Shown here piece after piece: positions 25,213-35,863 of a DNA stretch of 64,000 nt. The notes under the pieces were generated by a model. That model was given only the letters and a program-made list of their open reading frames with translations. It was not told the origin of the DNA and made no database searches. Origin of the DNA: Paramarasmius palmivorus. Taxonomy: Eukaryota > Basidiomycota > Agaricomycetes > Agaricales > Marasmiaceae. Each line of letters begins with the position of its first letter. Position 1 is the first letter of the stretch. Location of the stretch: positions 1 through 64,000 of the forward strand of contig JAYKXP010000075.1 of the NCBI GenBank assembly GCA_037176845.1, written 5' to 3'. The position numbers were made by a program, and so were the translations under genes.

Positions 25213-25854
25213 TTGCCCGTAACTCTTCTCGCTATAACTAGTCAGAATTTTGTTCCGTTCTGTCAGTGCAATAGCACCAGCTTCTATGCGACTTGCCGCG
25301 ATAGCACTTCGCATCCGCTAATGCATCACGACCAATGCTCGTCGGTAACATTATCATCGACTTCTTACAACTCACATGGGCGTCTCGATACGAACCAAGT
25401 CGCTCAGAATGTCGCAGACTCAACAGATGAAATGTCTAACTGCGAAACTATCGTTCAATCAGGGACCTCATCCTCGCGATCATCCCGGGCTGGCCCCACA
25501 CGAGGTGGTCGTCGATACCTCACCCCAGACTATTTTACACCAGTTATACTCGACCCAATGGATCCCACAGGCAACACTGGCATCTGCCAATGGATTATGG
25601 GCGATACGCCCAAGGAAATCTGTGGCATGTCATACAAACTCAAGAGCATCTGTAGCCATGTTTTGCGGCAACACGGTATGAATTTGCGGAGATTTCGCTG
25701 CCAATGGGATGGGTGTAAAAGTACAGAGGAAATGAACGTCGGATCATTGAAAAACCACCTCTACAGGCATAACATCCCGAAGAGATGCGACCATTGTGGC
25801 CGCTACTTTACAAGGAGACATGAACTTGTAAAGCATATGCTGAGGTGTCCATAG
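25213..25854 (+). CDS. C2H2-type zinc-finger protein
   Basis: A single exon of 213 aa. The N-terminal ~110 residues are Ser/Thr-rich and probably disordered. The C-terminal part has a canonical-spacing finger (C163, C168, H182, H186 in a CX4C...HX3H layout) and a last finger of C2HC type (C192, C195, H208, C212). A partial upstream finger-like segment runs from about residue 127 to 156 (CQWIMG...CGMSYKLKSICSHVLRQHG). Arg/Lys-rich linkers are consistent with nucleic-acid binding. It is probably a nuclear DNA-binding protein of the short fungal type, targets unknown. The duplicated copy-B repeat starts just after the stop codon. An upstream in-frame start is not obvious, and the first Met could be later. 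Confidence 0.75.
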   Translation: MPVTLLAITSQNFVPFCQCNSTSFYATCRDSTSHPLMHHDQCSSVTLSSTSYNSHGRLDTNQVAQNVADSTDEMSNCETIVQSGTSSSRSSRAGPTRGGRRYLTPDYFTPVILDPMDPTGNTGICQWIMGDTPKEICGMSYKLKSICSHVLRQHGMNLRRFRCQWDGCKSTEEMNVGSLKNHLYRHNIPKRCDHCGRYFTRRHELVKHMLRCP

Positions 25855-25859
25855 ATTGC

Positions 25860-28800
25860 CGAGACATGAGGGAGTGCACTGCACAGCGTATGATGCCTGG
25901 TCAACAATTACATGCAAGAATCCGTGGTAGACATGTACTGTATCATTCCATTAGCTTCTAGATGACTCTGCGGGCCAAAATGCTATTGGTCATGCGAGAG
26001 AGAATGTATGGTGTAAGGAGAAACTTGTAATTGTGACGGAAGGCACCGAACATGGGAGTGGTTAAGTTCCTGAACCAAGAGCGCCTAGAGTACGGAAAGG
26101 AACACGGAAGCTCCAGGAGAAGTAGCATATGAGTATGCTCTCCCAAACCAACATCATGTACAGGCGTCACTCGCATCCAGGTGTCGAACGTTCGGAAACC
26201 ATACAACACCACGTTAGTGAGTACGAGGGTGTATACTGGTAGAGAATGAAACCGACGGCATTATCAAGAGATACGCCGACGGACGTCGAGGTAGTACCGG
26301 AGCGTGAGTAGAGTCATTCCAGCCTTTACCCCGCGACAAACAACAGCCGGAGGAATTGAACGTGAGCGAAGAAAACGGTATCTAGCGCAAAGAAGGATGC
26401 TAATCGTAAGTAAAGGTCACCTCATGAAGTACGAACATACTTACCACGAGAAGAGATTTTCTATGGAACAGCCTGCGTTTCCCAGGAGATAAGCCAACGA
26501 TTGTCGGGGTACCAGATTCACTCCAACTGCCGCCCCGAACGACGCTCAGAACCTCGCAGGAATGGACCGTAAGTGAAAGCGATACCTGGCGTGAAGAGAT
26601 ATTGATCATAAACAAAGGTAACCCCGTCAAGTATGAACGTACTTACCACAAGCTGACCCGATTTCTTGATCCTGTTTCTTGTCTCATAGCGCGGTCGTGT
26701 AAGCTTGATAGTTGACCAAGGAAAGCTATACTTCCTCCGAAGCTGGGCTCTGGACATTGGCCTCTACATCCTACTATTCCAAGAAGCTCGCGTACAAGTG
26801 ATCATAGCGCGTGTGATGGGTTTCTCCGTAGGCTAGACGTAAACATTCAGCGATTGAAAGCGGGGAATGACTGAAGGGGTACTTACCAACGCACTCTACG
26901 CAATAAACACCTCGTTTGGGTACAGGCACCATCGCCAAGGTCCGACTAGCGACATCGCTCATCAATTGTGAACGGATACGGAGGACGAGTCATCTAGCAT
27001 TGGGGGGCACCGAAGCCAATCCAGTAGTCTAGCCCGATAGGCAAAGTAAATGTGGATACTCCAGGCTCAGAATGGTACGCCAAAGGATACGGAGTGGTTG
27101 TACGAACGACAAGGTACAGGCAGGTATCGGCTGCGATTCCCAGTCTGAACTCGTGGAAAACAGGAGAAGGAATGGAAAAGAATGTCGGTAAAGCAGTGAA
27201 CTGCAATTGTATTGACTAAGAACAGTTCAATCCCGCGAGAACTTCTTGAAAATTGGCTTCGAAAACAAGTGCTGGCTAGTGCACAGCGTGGAATCCAATG
27301 TGAAGTTCCAGCTGATCCCATGAGCGTGGCAGAAGCCTTACTATCTCCGTGTCGCTGGCAGCATTGGTGGCACGTGTGACTGGATCAGGAACGGGGCAGT
27401 GAGGGAAGGCAGCGGGTCGGAGAAGGTAGATGGCCTATCACAGCAGATACAGCATGTGCTGTTCCAAGCTGAGCTGTACCTAGGTGCTGTTCCAGAACAT
27501 GCGGAAAACGTACATCACCCTTACGAGCGTGTGTAATTGTCAGGTGCTGTTGGGAGATACGCCATCGAGTGTCAAGGTAGCGTACGCAACTATTGCCTGG
27601 AACGGTATTCGGCCTCGAAGGGATTGTTTGCGAGTGAAGGAGAAACCGTGTCTCGGCGATACCTAGCGTAAAAGGACGATAATAGTAAGAAGAAATCATG
27701 TCGTAGAGCATGAACGTACTTACCACAAGCTGATACGATTCGTGGTTTTGGCTCCTGCACGACTGTCTTATTGGCGACGATAGGGTAGTTGAATGCCTGT
27801 TTGGGGTCCGGCAAGCTCGAGAAAGCTGTACTTCCTTCAAAGCTGAACGTTGATCTGGACATCCCAATTTCGTCCTCGTGTACAGGCGATCTTACATAAA
27901 GGGAATATAGCGCGTGTCGAACCGTGATATAGGTACTTCCCGCAGGCTAAATACAAACATTAGCCACTCAAAAGGATCGAAGGACTGAAGAGGTACTCGC
28001 CACCGAACCGACCCTTGACTCCGCGAAATGAAGACCTCGCTTGGGTATAGGTTCCAGTTGGCGCCGTTACCGACAAAGCACCCTCGATATTGGAAGCTGT
28101 AGTTTCATTCGCCGACACGGGTACTTGGGATACCGAAATGAACCTAATCCAACCTAAAAAAGCGAGGAGCGGAGTGGTACGTCATCTGGGTCTATTGGGA
28201 TTGGAGTTGTTGGTGTTATGTTGTCGAACTTGTGCTCCAAGAGCGAAGAGGATGGATGGACTGCAGCGCTAGAATGAAACGTACTGCGAGGTACATCATT
28301 CGAAGACCCGACTCTGGCGTATGGAAGTGGACATCGAAAAAGTTCGAAGTGGTACCCATCACTGAAGGAGTGCATCTGTGGTATCCTATGTCATTCGCTT
28401 GTTTCCTCTATCCAGCTTGAAGTGGAGAAAGAGTAGGACAATGTTGATGAGATATCCTGTGAGGTACGGCATTCTCCAGAACGCCGAGGAGCCGTTCCAT
28501 GTCCTAAGCTTGAGGTAGACAAGTAACAACACCTAGAGCCAAAACACCGAATTAAAGCTGGAGAAAACCAACAGAAACGTGAGTAGAGCTCACCAAGAGC
28601 CTACTACCCCAAGAACAGATAGTGGTATCCTAACGCCGATTTCCTGTGGGCTACCCCCAAGCATCCTCGGTGTCGGGTTATGAAATGAGGGATATGGCAT
28701 TCGATTGTGTTGTTCGTAGAGAGACGAAAGTATAACGGCTCAGTGGAACGAACACTCCAACACTCCTGACATCTGACGTTCCTAGCACGCCAAGGAAAGT

Positions 28801-31080
28801 GTTCGACCTCCAGAATGGAAGGAACATTCGACCAAGAAGTGTCAGGCTCAAAACGAAACACTTCTTCTCCGCAAAAACGAGAGTCCTGGCTCAGTTTAGG
28901 ATGGTTGAGGATAGACGGGGGTGAGTGGCTAGTGAGGCGGAGCCTTGAACGTGAACAGAGACTTCGGGGTGTAGGTCAACGGTGGCAAGATATCGGTGAG
29001 CTAGGAATAGGATGTCAGCTCATCGTCATCGTCATCTCGAAACGAAGCTCACCTAAATACGTCCTCGGTTCCACATATCGATAGAGACAGCGAACAACCT
29101 TGCTACTCAATCTCTCCTCGTCTCTTCACATCCACCAAACTGCCCAAGGACCGAAAAAGTCATAACCCCAACTCTTCTTCATTTGCATACGTGGAAGAGC
29201 AGGTTGAAGGTGCGAGCAGGGCTAGGGATAGAGTGTCAGCAACGAACACATCTCGCATCGAGGAACGGGTGGCTTACCTAAACGACCACGCATCGGATGA
29301 GACAACGAAGCCCAGGTGAAAGCTTCATCGTAGACACTCGAAATGTAGCGTTCGCTCCGTCTCTAACCCTATCATCAACTCGTCGTGTATCTCCTGCCCA
29401 TGCAGTCTATCCTCAACCTAGCCCCTCAAGTGTACGTTGTGCCCGAACATGGAAACGCCAAAAAAGCTGGCTGTGAGCGAGCGGAGGTAAGGAAAGGTGG
29501 ATTGGGTTGTGAGCCTTTTCGATGTACGAGCTCATACCCCCCGGTAGAGAGGAAGCGTGAGTAATCGATCAACCACAACGGTGGTAACTGTCCTTAAGGT
29601 GACGGAACGTGGCCTGGAAATGTGGAGCGAATGAAGAATGAAGGGCTGCACTCGACACTGGGGTGATATCTGGGAGCCTAACGTGGACTGGAGTGGAGCC
29701 AACGAAGGAAGAAGGAAGCTGAAAGGCTGCGTTTCCCCGACAGCGGTGATGCGCATGCATGGAGACCGAAAACGTCGTAGAGTCGGAGGTACAGCCGCGT
29801 TGCGCGCGGAAGAGACGATAACGTGGAGGCTTCTGATGTGGGGGTAGAGGAACGGGGGTGTATGTCGAGCAAAGGACTGGTCAAGCCTATCACCTTCCCT
29901 GGAGAGGTGCAGGTGAAAGGGTACGGAGCTTCTGGGTATGTGTACGTGGAGAGACGGGAGTAGACGTCAAGGACACGAAATGTCAAATCTCGCTTCGGCG
30001 TTGGGAGTGGGGTGTATTTACGTATGGATGACGCGTATACAAGAGAAATATGTGTGTCATTCGGTGCCTTCGAGAAGGGTTGCGTGTTATCGTCGATGGA
30101 GTATGGTTTTTTGTAGGTAGTAGGCCTGACAGAAAGATGGGGATAGCAACAGGGTGCCACGTTCAGCCATCTTGCTCCGAAAGACGGATAAATGCCAATA
30201 CATCCACATCTCATTCTCTCGTGCGTAGCAGCAGCAAGCGAAGCTACGTGGATACTGGAGCCCGAAACCGTTAAACGCCGCGGTCGTTCCTTATCTCTAC
30301 GACAGTAGTCTGTGAATAGAATGCACGGCGCTGGCAGGAGATGGTGTTCTGAGAGGCGGGGGAGTCGAAGAGCTGAAGTTCAGTCAAGTGGATTCTTGGA
30401 GCTTCATGTAGTGGGAGAAGGTCCTCTATGGTGTAAACATCCACAGCACCGGTACCGACACAAGGAGCTGGTCGAGAGGAGAGTAAAGTGCAGTGTGCTT
30501 CGGTGTAGGTGCTTCTCTCTACCGTGAACCTAGAGTAAACATGAGAATTGTTTGAAAGAAAGGAAGGATAAGACGCACCTTTGGATGAAGTGGTACCTCG
30601 CGTTGGTGTTGGGGGGTCAAAGGGGTAAGGTATGGAGAAGGCGATGTGGAGAGTGAAGGGATGTGAAGGGACGAACGTAGATGCAGAGCAAAGAAACTGT
30701 CCAACGTGTGGTGTCCCTGGAAAAGAGAGCGAGGAATGGAATGTCTTCTGAGGCGATATTGTCGTCGGTGAGTGAGAGCGAACAGTTTGGGTGCGTGCGA
30801 TTTCGGTTCCGGTGCATCGAAAAAAGAAACCCTCGCCGACACTAAATCATCCATATTCTCTACAGCATCTCTCCCAAGGCTCTGTTCGGGATGTGGTTCG
30901 AGAAAACGGGCCTTCACGGGGAAAGAGGTGTCGTATGGGAGACGAAAAAGGCGCTGGTGTTGGGCGCGTTCAGGGTGTGGTTCGAGTAGGAAAGAAAACG
31001 GGAAAGAATTGTCGTATGGGAGACAGAAGGATGACGTGGAAGCCTCAACGATGTAAGAGTCGCATCGCGCAGGACAAAGG
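25860..31080. repeat. Old direct duplication, copy B, non-coding
   Basis: This is the partner of 14.1-18.0 kb, same orientation, somewhat longer because of extra insertions, especially 28.3-29.5 and 30.0-30.9 kb. A recurring ~80-bp module ending ACTTACCACAAGCTGA..CGATT appears at about 26.39, 26.60 and 27.68 kb here and at 14.92, 15.21 and 16.22 kb in copy A. No intact gene is supported inside it. Confidence 0.65.
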
Positions 31081-31242
31081 CCTATAAATCGTCTATTCCA
31101 CACCGTGAGCACCTAAAAGACATGAAGAAAAAGGATGAATGGAACGCGTACCAGCATCAATCGTGATGGTTGTTGAGAAGCAAACTCGGTTCCCAATGAT
31201 CACACACCCAACAAAACGCAATCCCAAAAGACCATTTGTTAT

Positions 31243-31334
31243 CTCCTGGCTGGGAGTCGAACCCAGCTTTCGCGCGGCCGTACTCGACAGGTCCCTATGA
31301 CAGGCGCGTGTACTAACCGATATACTACCAGGGA
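31243..31334 (-). tRNA. tRNA-Asp(GUC) with ~21-nt intron
   Basis: The 5' end is TCCCTGGTAGTATA, with D arm, anticodon stem CGCGC/GCGCG and loop CTGTCA followed by an intron. The T arm CTGGGTTCGACTCCCAG is perfect. The acceptor stem has one mismatch near its end. A TCTTTT run downstream on the minus strand can terminate Pol III. Confidence 0.8.
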
Positions 31335-31785
31335 TAGGGTACAATTTGTATTACTCCATTCTCATCCCGTTCATTAGCCCGTGAAGTTGGCAGTACAGCA
31401 TCTCGCCCGAAGACAACCATGTCCTTCGTTTACGCTCTTATAACTCTACTGATTACACCAGCCCTTTATCGCTCTAATCCAAGGAAGGCCAGGTTGTAGA
31501 AATTCAGAATCAAAGCTCCATTATACATGTCGACGACCGAAGATAGTATGCTCATCACCGGGCATCAAACTTCAATTCAAGTGTCCATATCTCCGTCACC
31601 ATTCACCTTGCGCTCTTATTTTGCTCCTTCTATACAGCCTCAGAGACATATCTGTGGAACACTAACGAGGAGAGCGATCCACCCCTCGGAATCCAGATCA
31701 AAACGTTCAACCAGTGGTACCATTTCACGCGAGCTTAGAGAAGGAACAAAACAGGTGGCATAGTGACTAGTCAGCCCAATTCATC

Positions 31786-31865
31786 TCCCTGGCTAGGTGT
31801 CGAACCCAGCTCGTGAGCATCCCCAAGCTATGCATACGGCACATGTACTAACTGAATACCAGGGG
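31786..31865 (-). pseudogene. Decayed tRNA-Asp copy
   Basis: A T-arm-like CTGGGTTCGACACC and a CCCTGGTATTCAG 5' part remain, but the D arm and anticodon stem no longer pair. Confidence 0.6.
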
Positions 31866-31974
31866 TACATTCTTTCCTCTTGATGGCATGAATCTATCCG
31901 AGTCCGATCCACTTCGACCCGTTGACTATTCATTTTCGAATGAGGCCACAAACTATGTGTGTCATACACGAATC

Positions 31975-32066
31975 TCCCTGGCTGGGATTCGAACCCAGCT
32001 TCCGCGCGTCGCAGCTGATATTTACACTATGAACAGCGCGTGTATTGACCGGTATACTACCAGGGA
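31975..32066 (-). tRNA. tRNA-Asp-like with intron and altered anticodon loop
   Basis: Acceptor stem TCCCTGG/CCAGGGA and T arm CTGGGTTCGAATCCCAG are perfect. Relative to the intact copies, the anticodon loop reads CTGTTCA instead of CCTGTCA, so a one-base shift makes the anticodon ambiguous (GUC degraded, or GUU/UUC). The intron is present. It may be a drifted or inactive copy. Confidence 0.6.
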
Positions 32067-32290
32067 CCTCCTGGCATCGAGGGTTGATAGCATGTATATA
32101 CCAAACAGGCTTTTAGTATGAAACGCTGGTCTTCGTTTGCAATGTGGAAAATGGTACTTGTGTCTGGATTCCTGGATGCTACTGCTGCAAAAACGCGCAG
32201 CCGGGAAAGTGTCGAACACTTCCTGCCGACTATTCTCTTCCAACTCGGTCCCCAAACGGAGCCAAAAACCACTTGTGTTTTGCACGAAGC

Positions 32291-32371
32291 ACCCTGACTG
32301 GGATTCGAACCCAGCTTTCACGCGCCATCCTCACAGATAGGTGCGTGTACTGACCGGTATACTACCAGGAA
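32291..32371 (-). pseudogene. Decayed tRNA-Asp copy
   Basis: T arm CTGGGTTCGAATCCCAG and D arm are kept. The acceptor stem has several mismatches and the anticodon loop has lost GTC. Confidence 0.6.
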
Positions 32372-32573
32372 TAGCTATCGATTAGGTTTTGGTATCATTG
32401 AAGTCGCGTTTCATAATATTAACTGCCATTTCCTTCATTTACGCCATCTATGCCGTAGCTACTTCTGCAAGACTTTCCCTTTATACCATTCCCTCATGAT
32501 AGACGCCCATAGTAGCGCTCGTTACTCAACTAACCGTCTGATAAAACACGAAATCGGACACGGAGATGTTACC

Positions 32574-32667
32574 TCCCTGGCTGGGAGTCGAACCCAGCTT
32601 TCGCGCGGGGATATATCGAACCTGGACATATGACAGGCGCGTGTACTAACCGATATACTACCAGGGA
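32574..32667 (-). tRNA. tRNA-Asp(GUC) with intron of about 23 nt
   Basis: The best-preserved Asp copy here: perfect acceptor stem TCCCTGG/CCAGGGA, D arm, anticodon stem CGCGC/GCGCG with loop CTGTCA and intron, and perfect T arm. A TTTT run lies about 30 nt downstream. It is probably functional. Confidence 0.88.
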
Positions 32668-32941
32668 TACGTACTAACGTTGGTCTTCCATTGCTATCAC
32701 GCTTGTCTGTTCAAAGCATCGTGTCCCATGACAACCACGTCCTCCATTTACACTCTGATAACTTCACCGATTACCCAACCTCAGGCTTGTATCGCTCTAT
32801 TATAGATGGAATGACTCGGAATGCTCGGCACCAAGATCCAAGTATCCGTATCTCCCTCGATCCTATACGACCCCAGAGACTATTCTGATAGCTCCAACAA
32901 ACAAAAAACAAAATATGGAAGTCAAAGGAGGTAGCCATATC

Positions 32942-33010
32942 TCCCTGTCTGGGAGTCGAACCCAATTCACGCGCATATAGTATGGTGACCAAGTCGCTAA
33001 GCTACCAAGA
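32942..33010 (-). pseudogene. Decayed tRNA-Asp copy
   Basis: Only the T-arm side (TTGGGTTCGACTCCCAG) and a reduced 5' part remain. The anticodon arm is lost. Confidence 0.55.
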
Positions 33011-33567
33011 GCACATGAACTAACGGCGGACACACACTAGAGACATACACTCGTCGTAATGGCATTCCAGGGTATCGACAGACGCGCCTGTGAGAATACC
33101 AGCAGCGGCACGTCGGGCTTTCGTTGCGACTCAAGTGCACGACGCTATATGCAGAATCCTGCGGCCAAATGGATATCCCAAATGGGCGACACCCTCACAA
33201 AGCTCCCGATTGAAACCGAAACTCTCACGTGTCGCGGCTAGCGTGGATCGCTAGCCACATGACAGGGGCGTGTACCGGTGAACCATGTTCATCAGGTTCT
33301 GCTATCATGGATAGTTGCAAATCTATTAACCACCATGTCCTCCACTCCGCGCCTCATGACTCCCATGGCGTTCAATTATAGCGTGAACACTCATTCAAAA
33401 CCTTCCGTTATCCTACAGAACCAGTCCCCCGGTCGGCCAATAGCATCGGTGGTTCTGGTATAAAGCCGCCCGCTAGAGGCGCGCATACGTACGCGATGCT
33501 TGCTCAGAGCACTGACGAACACCTGCACTACAAGACTGAAGTTAAAACTCGTACTCGAAGGAACGAC

Positions 33568-33662
33568 CTCCCTGGCCGGGAGTCGAACCCTGCTTGCGCG
33601 CGGCGTGTGGCCCTTCAATATCGATTGATGACAGCGCTTACGAACCGTGATAAGACCAGGAC
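33568..33662 (-). pseudogene. Decayed tRNA-Asp copy
   Basis: The T arm is weakened (CAGGGTTCGACTCCCGG), the D arm is disrupted and the acceptor stem is broken at the 5' side. GCGCTGTCATCAATC still recalls the anticodon loop. Confidence 0.55.
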
Positions 33663-33903
33663 AGGCTTGGTCGTTGATAAGTACGGGTACAGCGAGCAGA
33701 GACTTGGTTTGGAGGTTCAACCTCTCCATTCCGCGTTCTATCCGATCAGCGATCTCCGCATCATACTCGGTGAGGACCAAAATTTGGAAAATATCCCTCA
33801 ATCCGCTTAGCCCCACTCCCCAAAGTAGTCCCAGACGGCTAATCAGTCTGGAAAGGTCTCATCCAATCCTACCTAGAGCGAGCCGACTAAACATTCGATG
33901 CTA

Positions 33904-33965
33904 GGGGGCGGGGGGTGGGGGGAGGGGGCGGGGGGGGGGGGGGGGGGGAGGGGGGGGGGGGGGGG
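33904..33965 (+). repeat. 62-nt guanine-rich tract
   Basis: Almost pure G on the plus strand, broken only by single C, T and A bases, with uninterrupted G runs of up to about 18. It could form several G-quadruplexes and is prone to length change and sequencing error. It abuts the 3' side of the tRNA-Asp relic at 33974. Confidence 0.95.
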
Positions 33966-33973
33966 ATTGTACG

Positions 33974-34067
33974 TCCCTGGCTGGGAGTCTAACCCAAATT
34001 TCACGCGCGCAAGCATTCAGTTGCATACATAGCTAAGCGGGTGTACTAACCAATGTACTACCAGGAT
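33974..34067 (-). pseudogene. Decayed tRNA-Asp copy beside the G tract
   Basis: The acceptor 3' side CCAGGGA and parts of the D and T arms remain. The T-loop consensus is changed to TTAGACT and the anticodon stem is broken. Confidence 0.55.
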
Positions 34068-35723
34068 ACATCCTTGTTTTGAGACATGAACCTATCGATC
34101 CGCGTCTACCGTGGGAGGCGAACAACTGACCAGAGATGACCTTGGTTAACTCGACAGTCTTCGAATTCCGTGATGCTGATAATCCCATTGTTCATCTCTT
34201 CGATGTAGACCGCGAGTAACATCATGATTTCTTGCTTCTGTTCGCCTTGCAAGTGTCGCCTTCCTTTTTCGTTGCCTGGTTCGCCACAATGCTTCCAAAT
34301 TGAGTCGCTTCTTATTCGCGCGGCGGGATCCCTCAAGTGTATGCTCGTCTGTCAAACGCCGCATCACAATCGACAAGAACCAATGCTGCAGCGCGCCACA
34401 AACTAAAATAGGTGCGATACAGGCACACCTTTGAGACGTCTTCTTTCGGATGTAAATGTGAATAACTCTTAATTTGACGGCTCAAACTCTTACGAGTCGG
34501 AAGTGACTAAAGTATTGAACGCTTTCAAACACCCAACTCTGCAAATCAGCTGGCTAGAAAATGGAGTCCCTAGTCGATATACAACTTTGCTCACGATGCG
34601 ATCCCAGGACATAGTCGAAAAGCATCCAAATAAGCGTGAATGCCATCAGTCGCCTAGATCACATTACAATTTCACACCAAACATCATTGATCACATCACC
34701 TTTGACATGGAAATTTTCACGGATCCCATGTCTCACTGTCAAATTAATGTTTGAATCGGTATATGCCGACCCGATGTAGCGAACGAGAAGATCTGGAACT
34801 TGAAGCGGTTGACCAGACGCGGATATAGAGTTACAGCACACCAAAAAATCATAGAAAAACCTCGCAATACCGTCCTCAATTCTGCACTCGAACACAGTAT
34901 CACTCGGTCATGCTCTCTCATCATGTAAAAGACCAGCATCGTCGCTGCCCTCGCCGCTCGTGCGGCCGCCAACACCAACTCCTGCTTACGGCCACGGCCA
35001 AGCCCGCTAGCCAGTGCAACGTAGGAAACTCCAATGCTGTGAGTCCTTCCATCGTTGAGAGCCCAGCGCAAACCATGAACCCTTTTCACAGGTGACAACT
35101 GTCGCAAAGGCTGGCTCCCCCCCGACCAAGGACACTCGCACTGTGGGCGCAAATTTTCAAGATTGAACGTACCCATTGGCCTTCAATGTACCCATCACTG
35201 TCATTGTGTTTAGGAACATCCTGTTCGTACTGTCTGATTGGCAGTCTAGGTTGGAAATCTAGGATACTCAATGCATAATGCAATAATTGTACAGTGCGCT
35301 CAGCCCGTCTGCGTAAGATAACAACGTCAGTAAGATCACAGTTCTCTTATCATTTCGCTTTGCTCATACGCTGCATTTCCTGTTCAAGATGGGTTCGTTC
35401 TGCGATGGAGTGCATCCCCCGATTGATGGCCATGTTTAAGGAGAGATGTTGGGATGGTCATAGACGTAACTAAAGGATCGGTGCAGCGCGTTAATTATGG
35501 TGGATTACCCCTGAAACATTACTTGACGTTTACGATTTTAATGCAATAGTATATTGCCCATCAATATTGAGTGTGGTACTCAAAACGTCAAGATTTATGA
35601 GGTTCGAACTGATGGTTGTAAACAGACACGCACAGAACCCAATATTGTTCGATAGACATTAGAGGCCTAGATCATCTATAAGCACCAAATGACCCAGAAA
35701 ACAAGAAGCCAAAAAAAAAAAAT

Positions 35724-35759
<36 letters not shown>

Positions 35760-35778
35760 ACATTCTTCATGGTCGAGC
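34068..35778. other. No supported gene
   Basis: Minus-strand frames at about 34.74-35.18 kb and 34.1-34.38 kb are open for up to 145 codons but show no family features. A/T-rich DNA precedes the adenine tract at 35711. Confidence 0.4.
35711..35757 (+). repeat. Adenine tract (A12, TC, A33)
   Basis: On the minus strand this is a T33 run plus a T12 run, about 20 nt downstream of the tRNA-Asp relic at 35779. It reads as an extended Pol III terminator or a slippage product. It is on the wrong side to be a SINE tail for a plus-strand insertion. Confidence 0.95.
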
Positions 35779-35863
35779 GCCCTGACTGGATTCGACACCC
35801 TGCGTGGGCGCTGGTCATTCTTCAATCGATGCCGCATGTACAGACCCGGTTAGACTACCAGGG
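35779..35863 (-). pseudogene. Decayed tRNA-Asp copy upstream of a long T run
   Basis: The 5' CCCTGGTAGT and acceptor 3' CAGGGCG are visible, but the T arm (CAGGGTGTCGAATCC) has an inserted base and the anticodon arm is lost. Confidence 0.55.

Noticed and set aside
34739..35176. Minus-strand 145-codon frame with a hydrophobic centre
   Set aside because: No family motif, odd composition and no supporting splice pattern; kept only as a remark.
35711..35863. tRNA-derived SINE with poly(A) tail
   Set aside because: The A run is on the plus strand but the tRNA-like head is on the minus strand, so the tail would be at the wrong end; no SINE body or target duplication.
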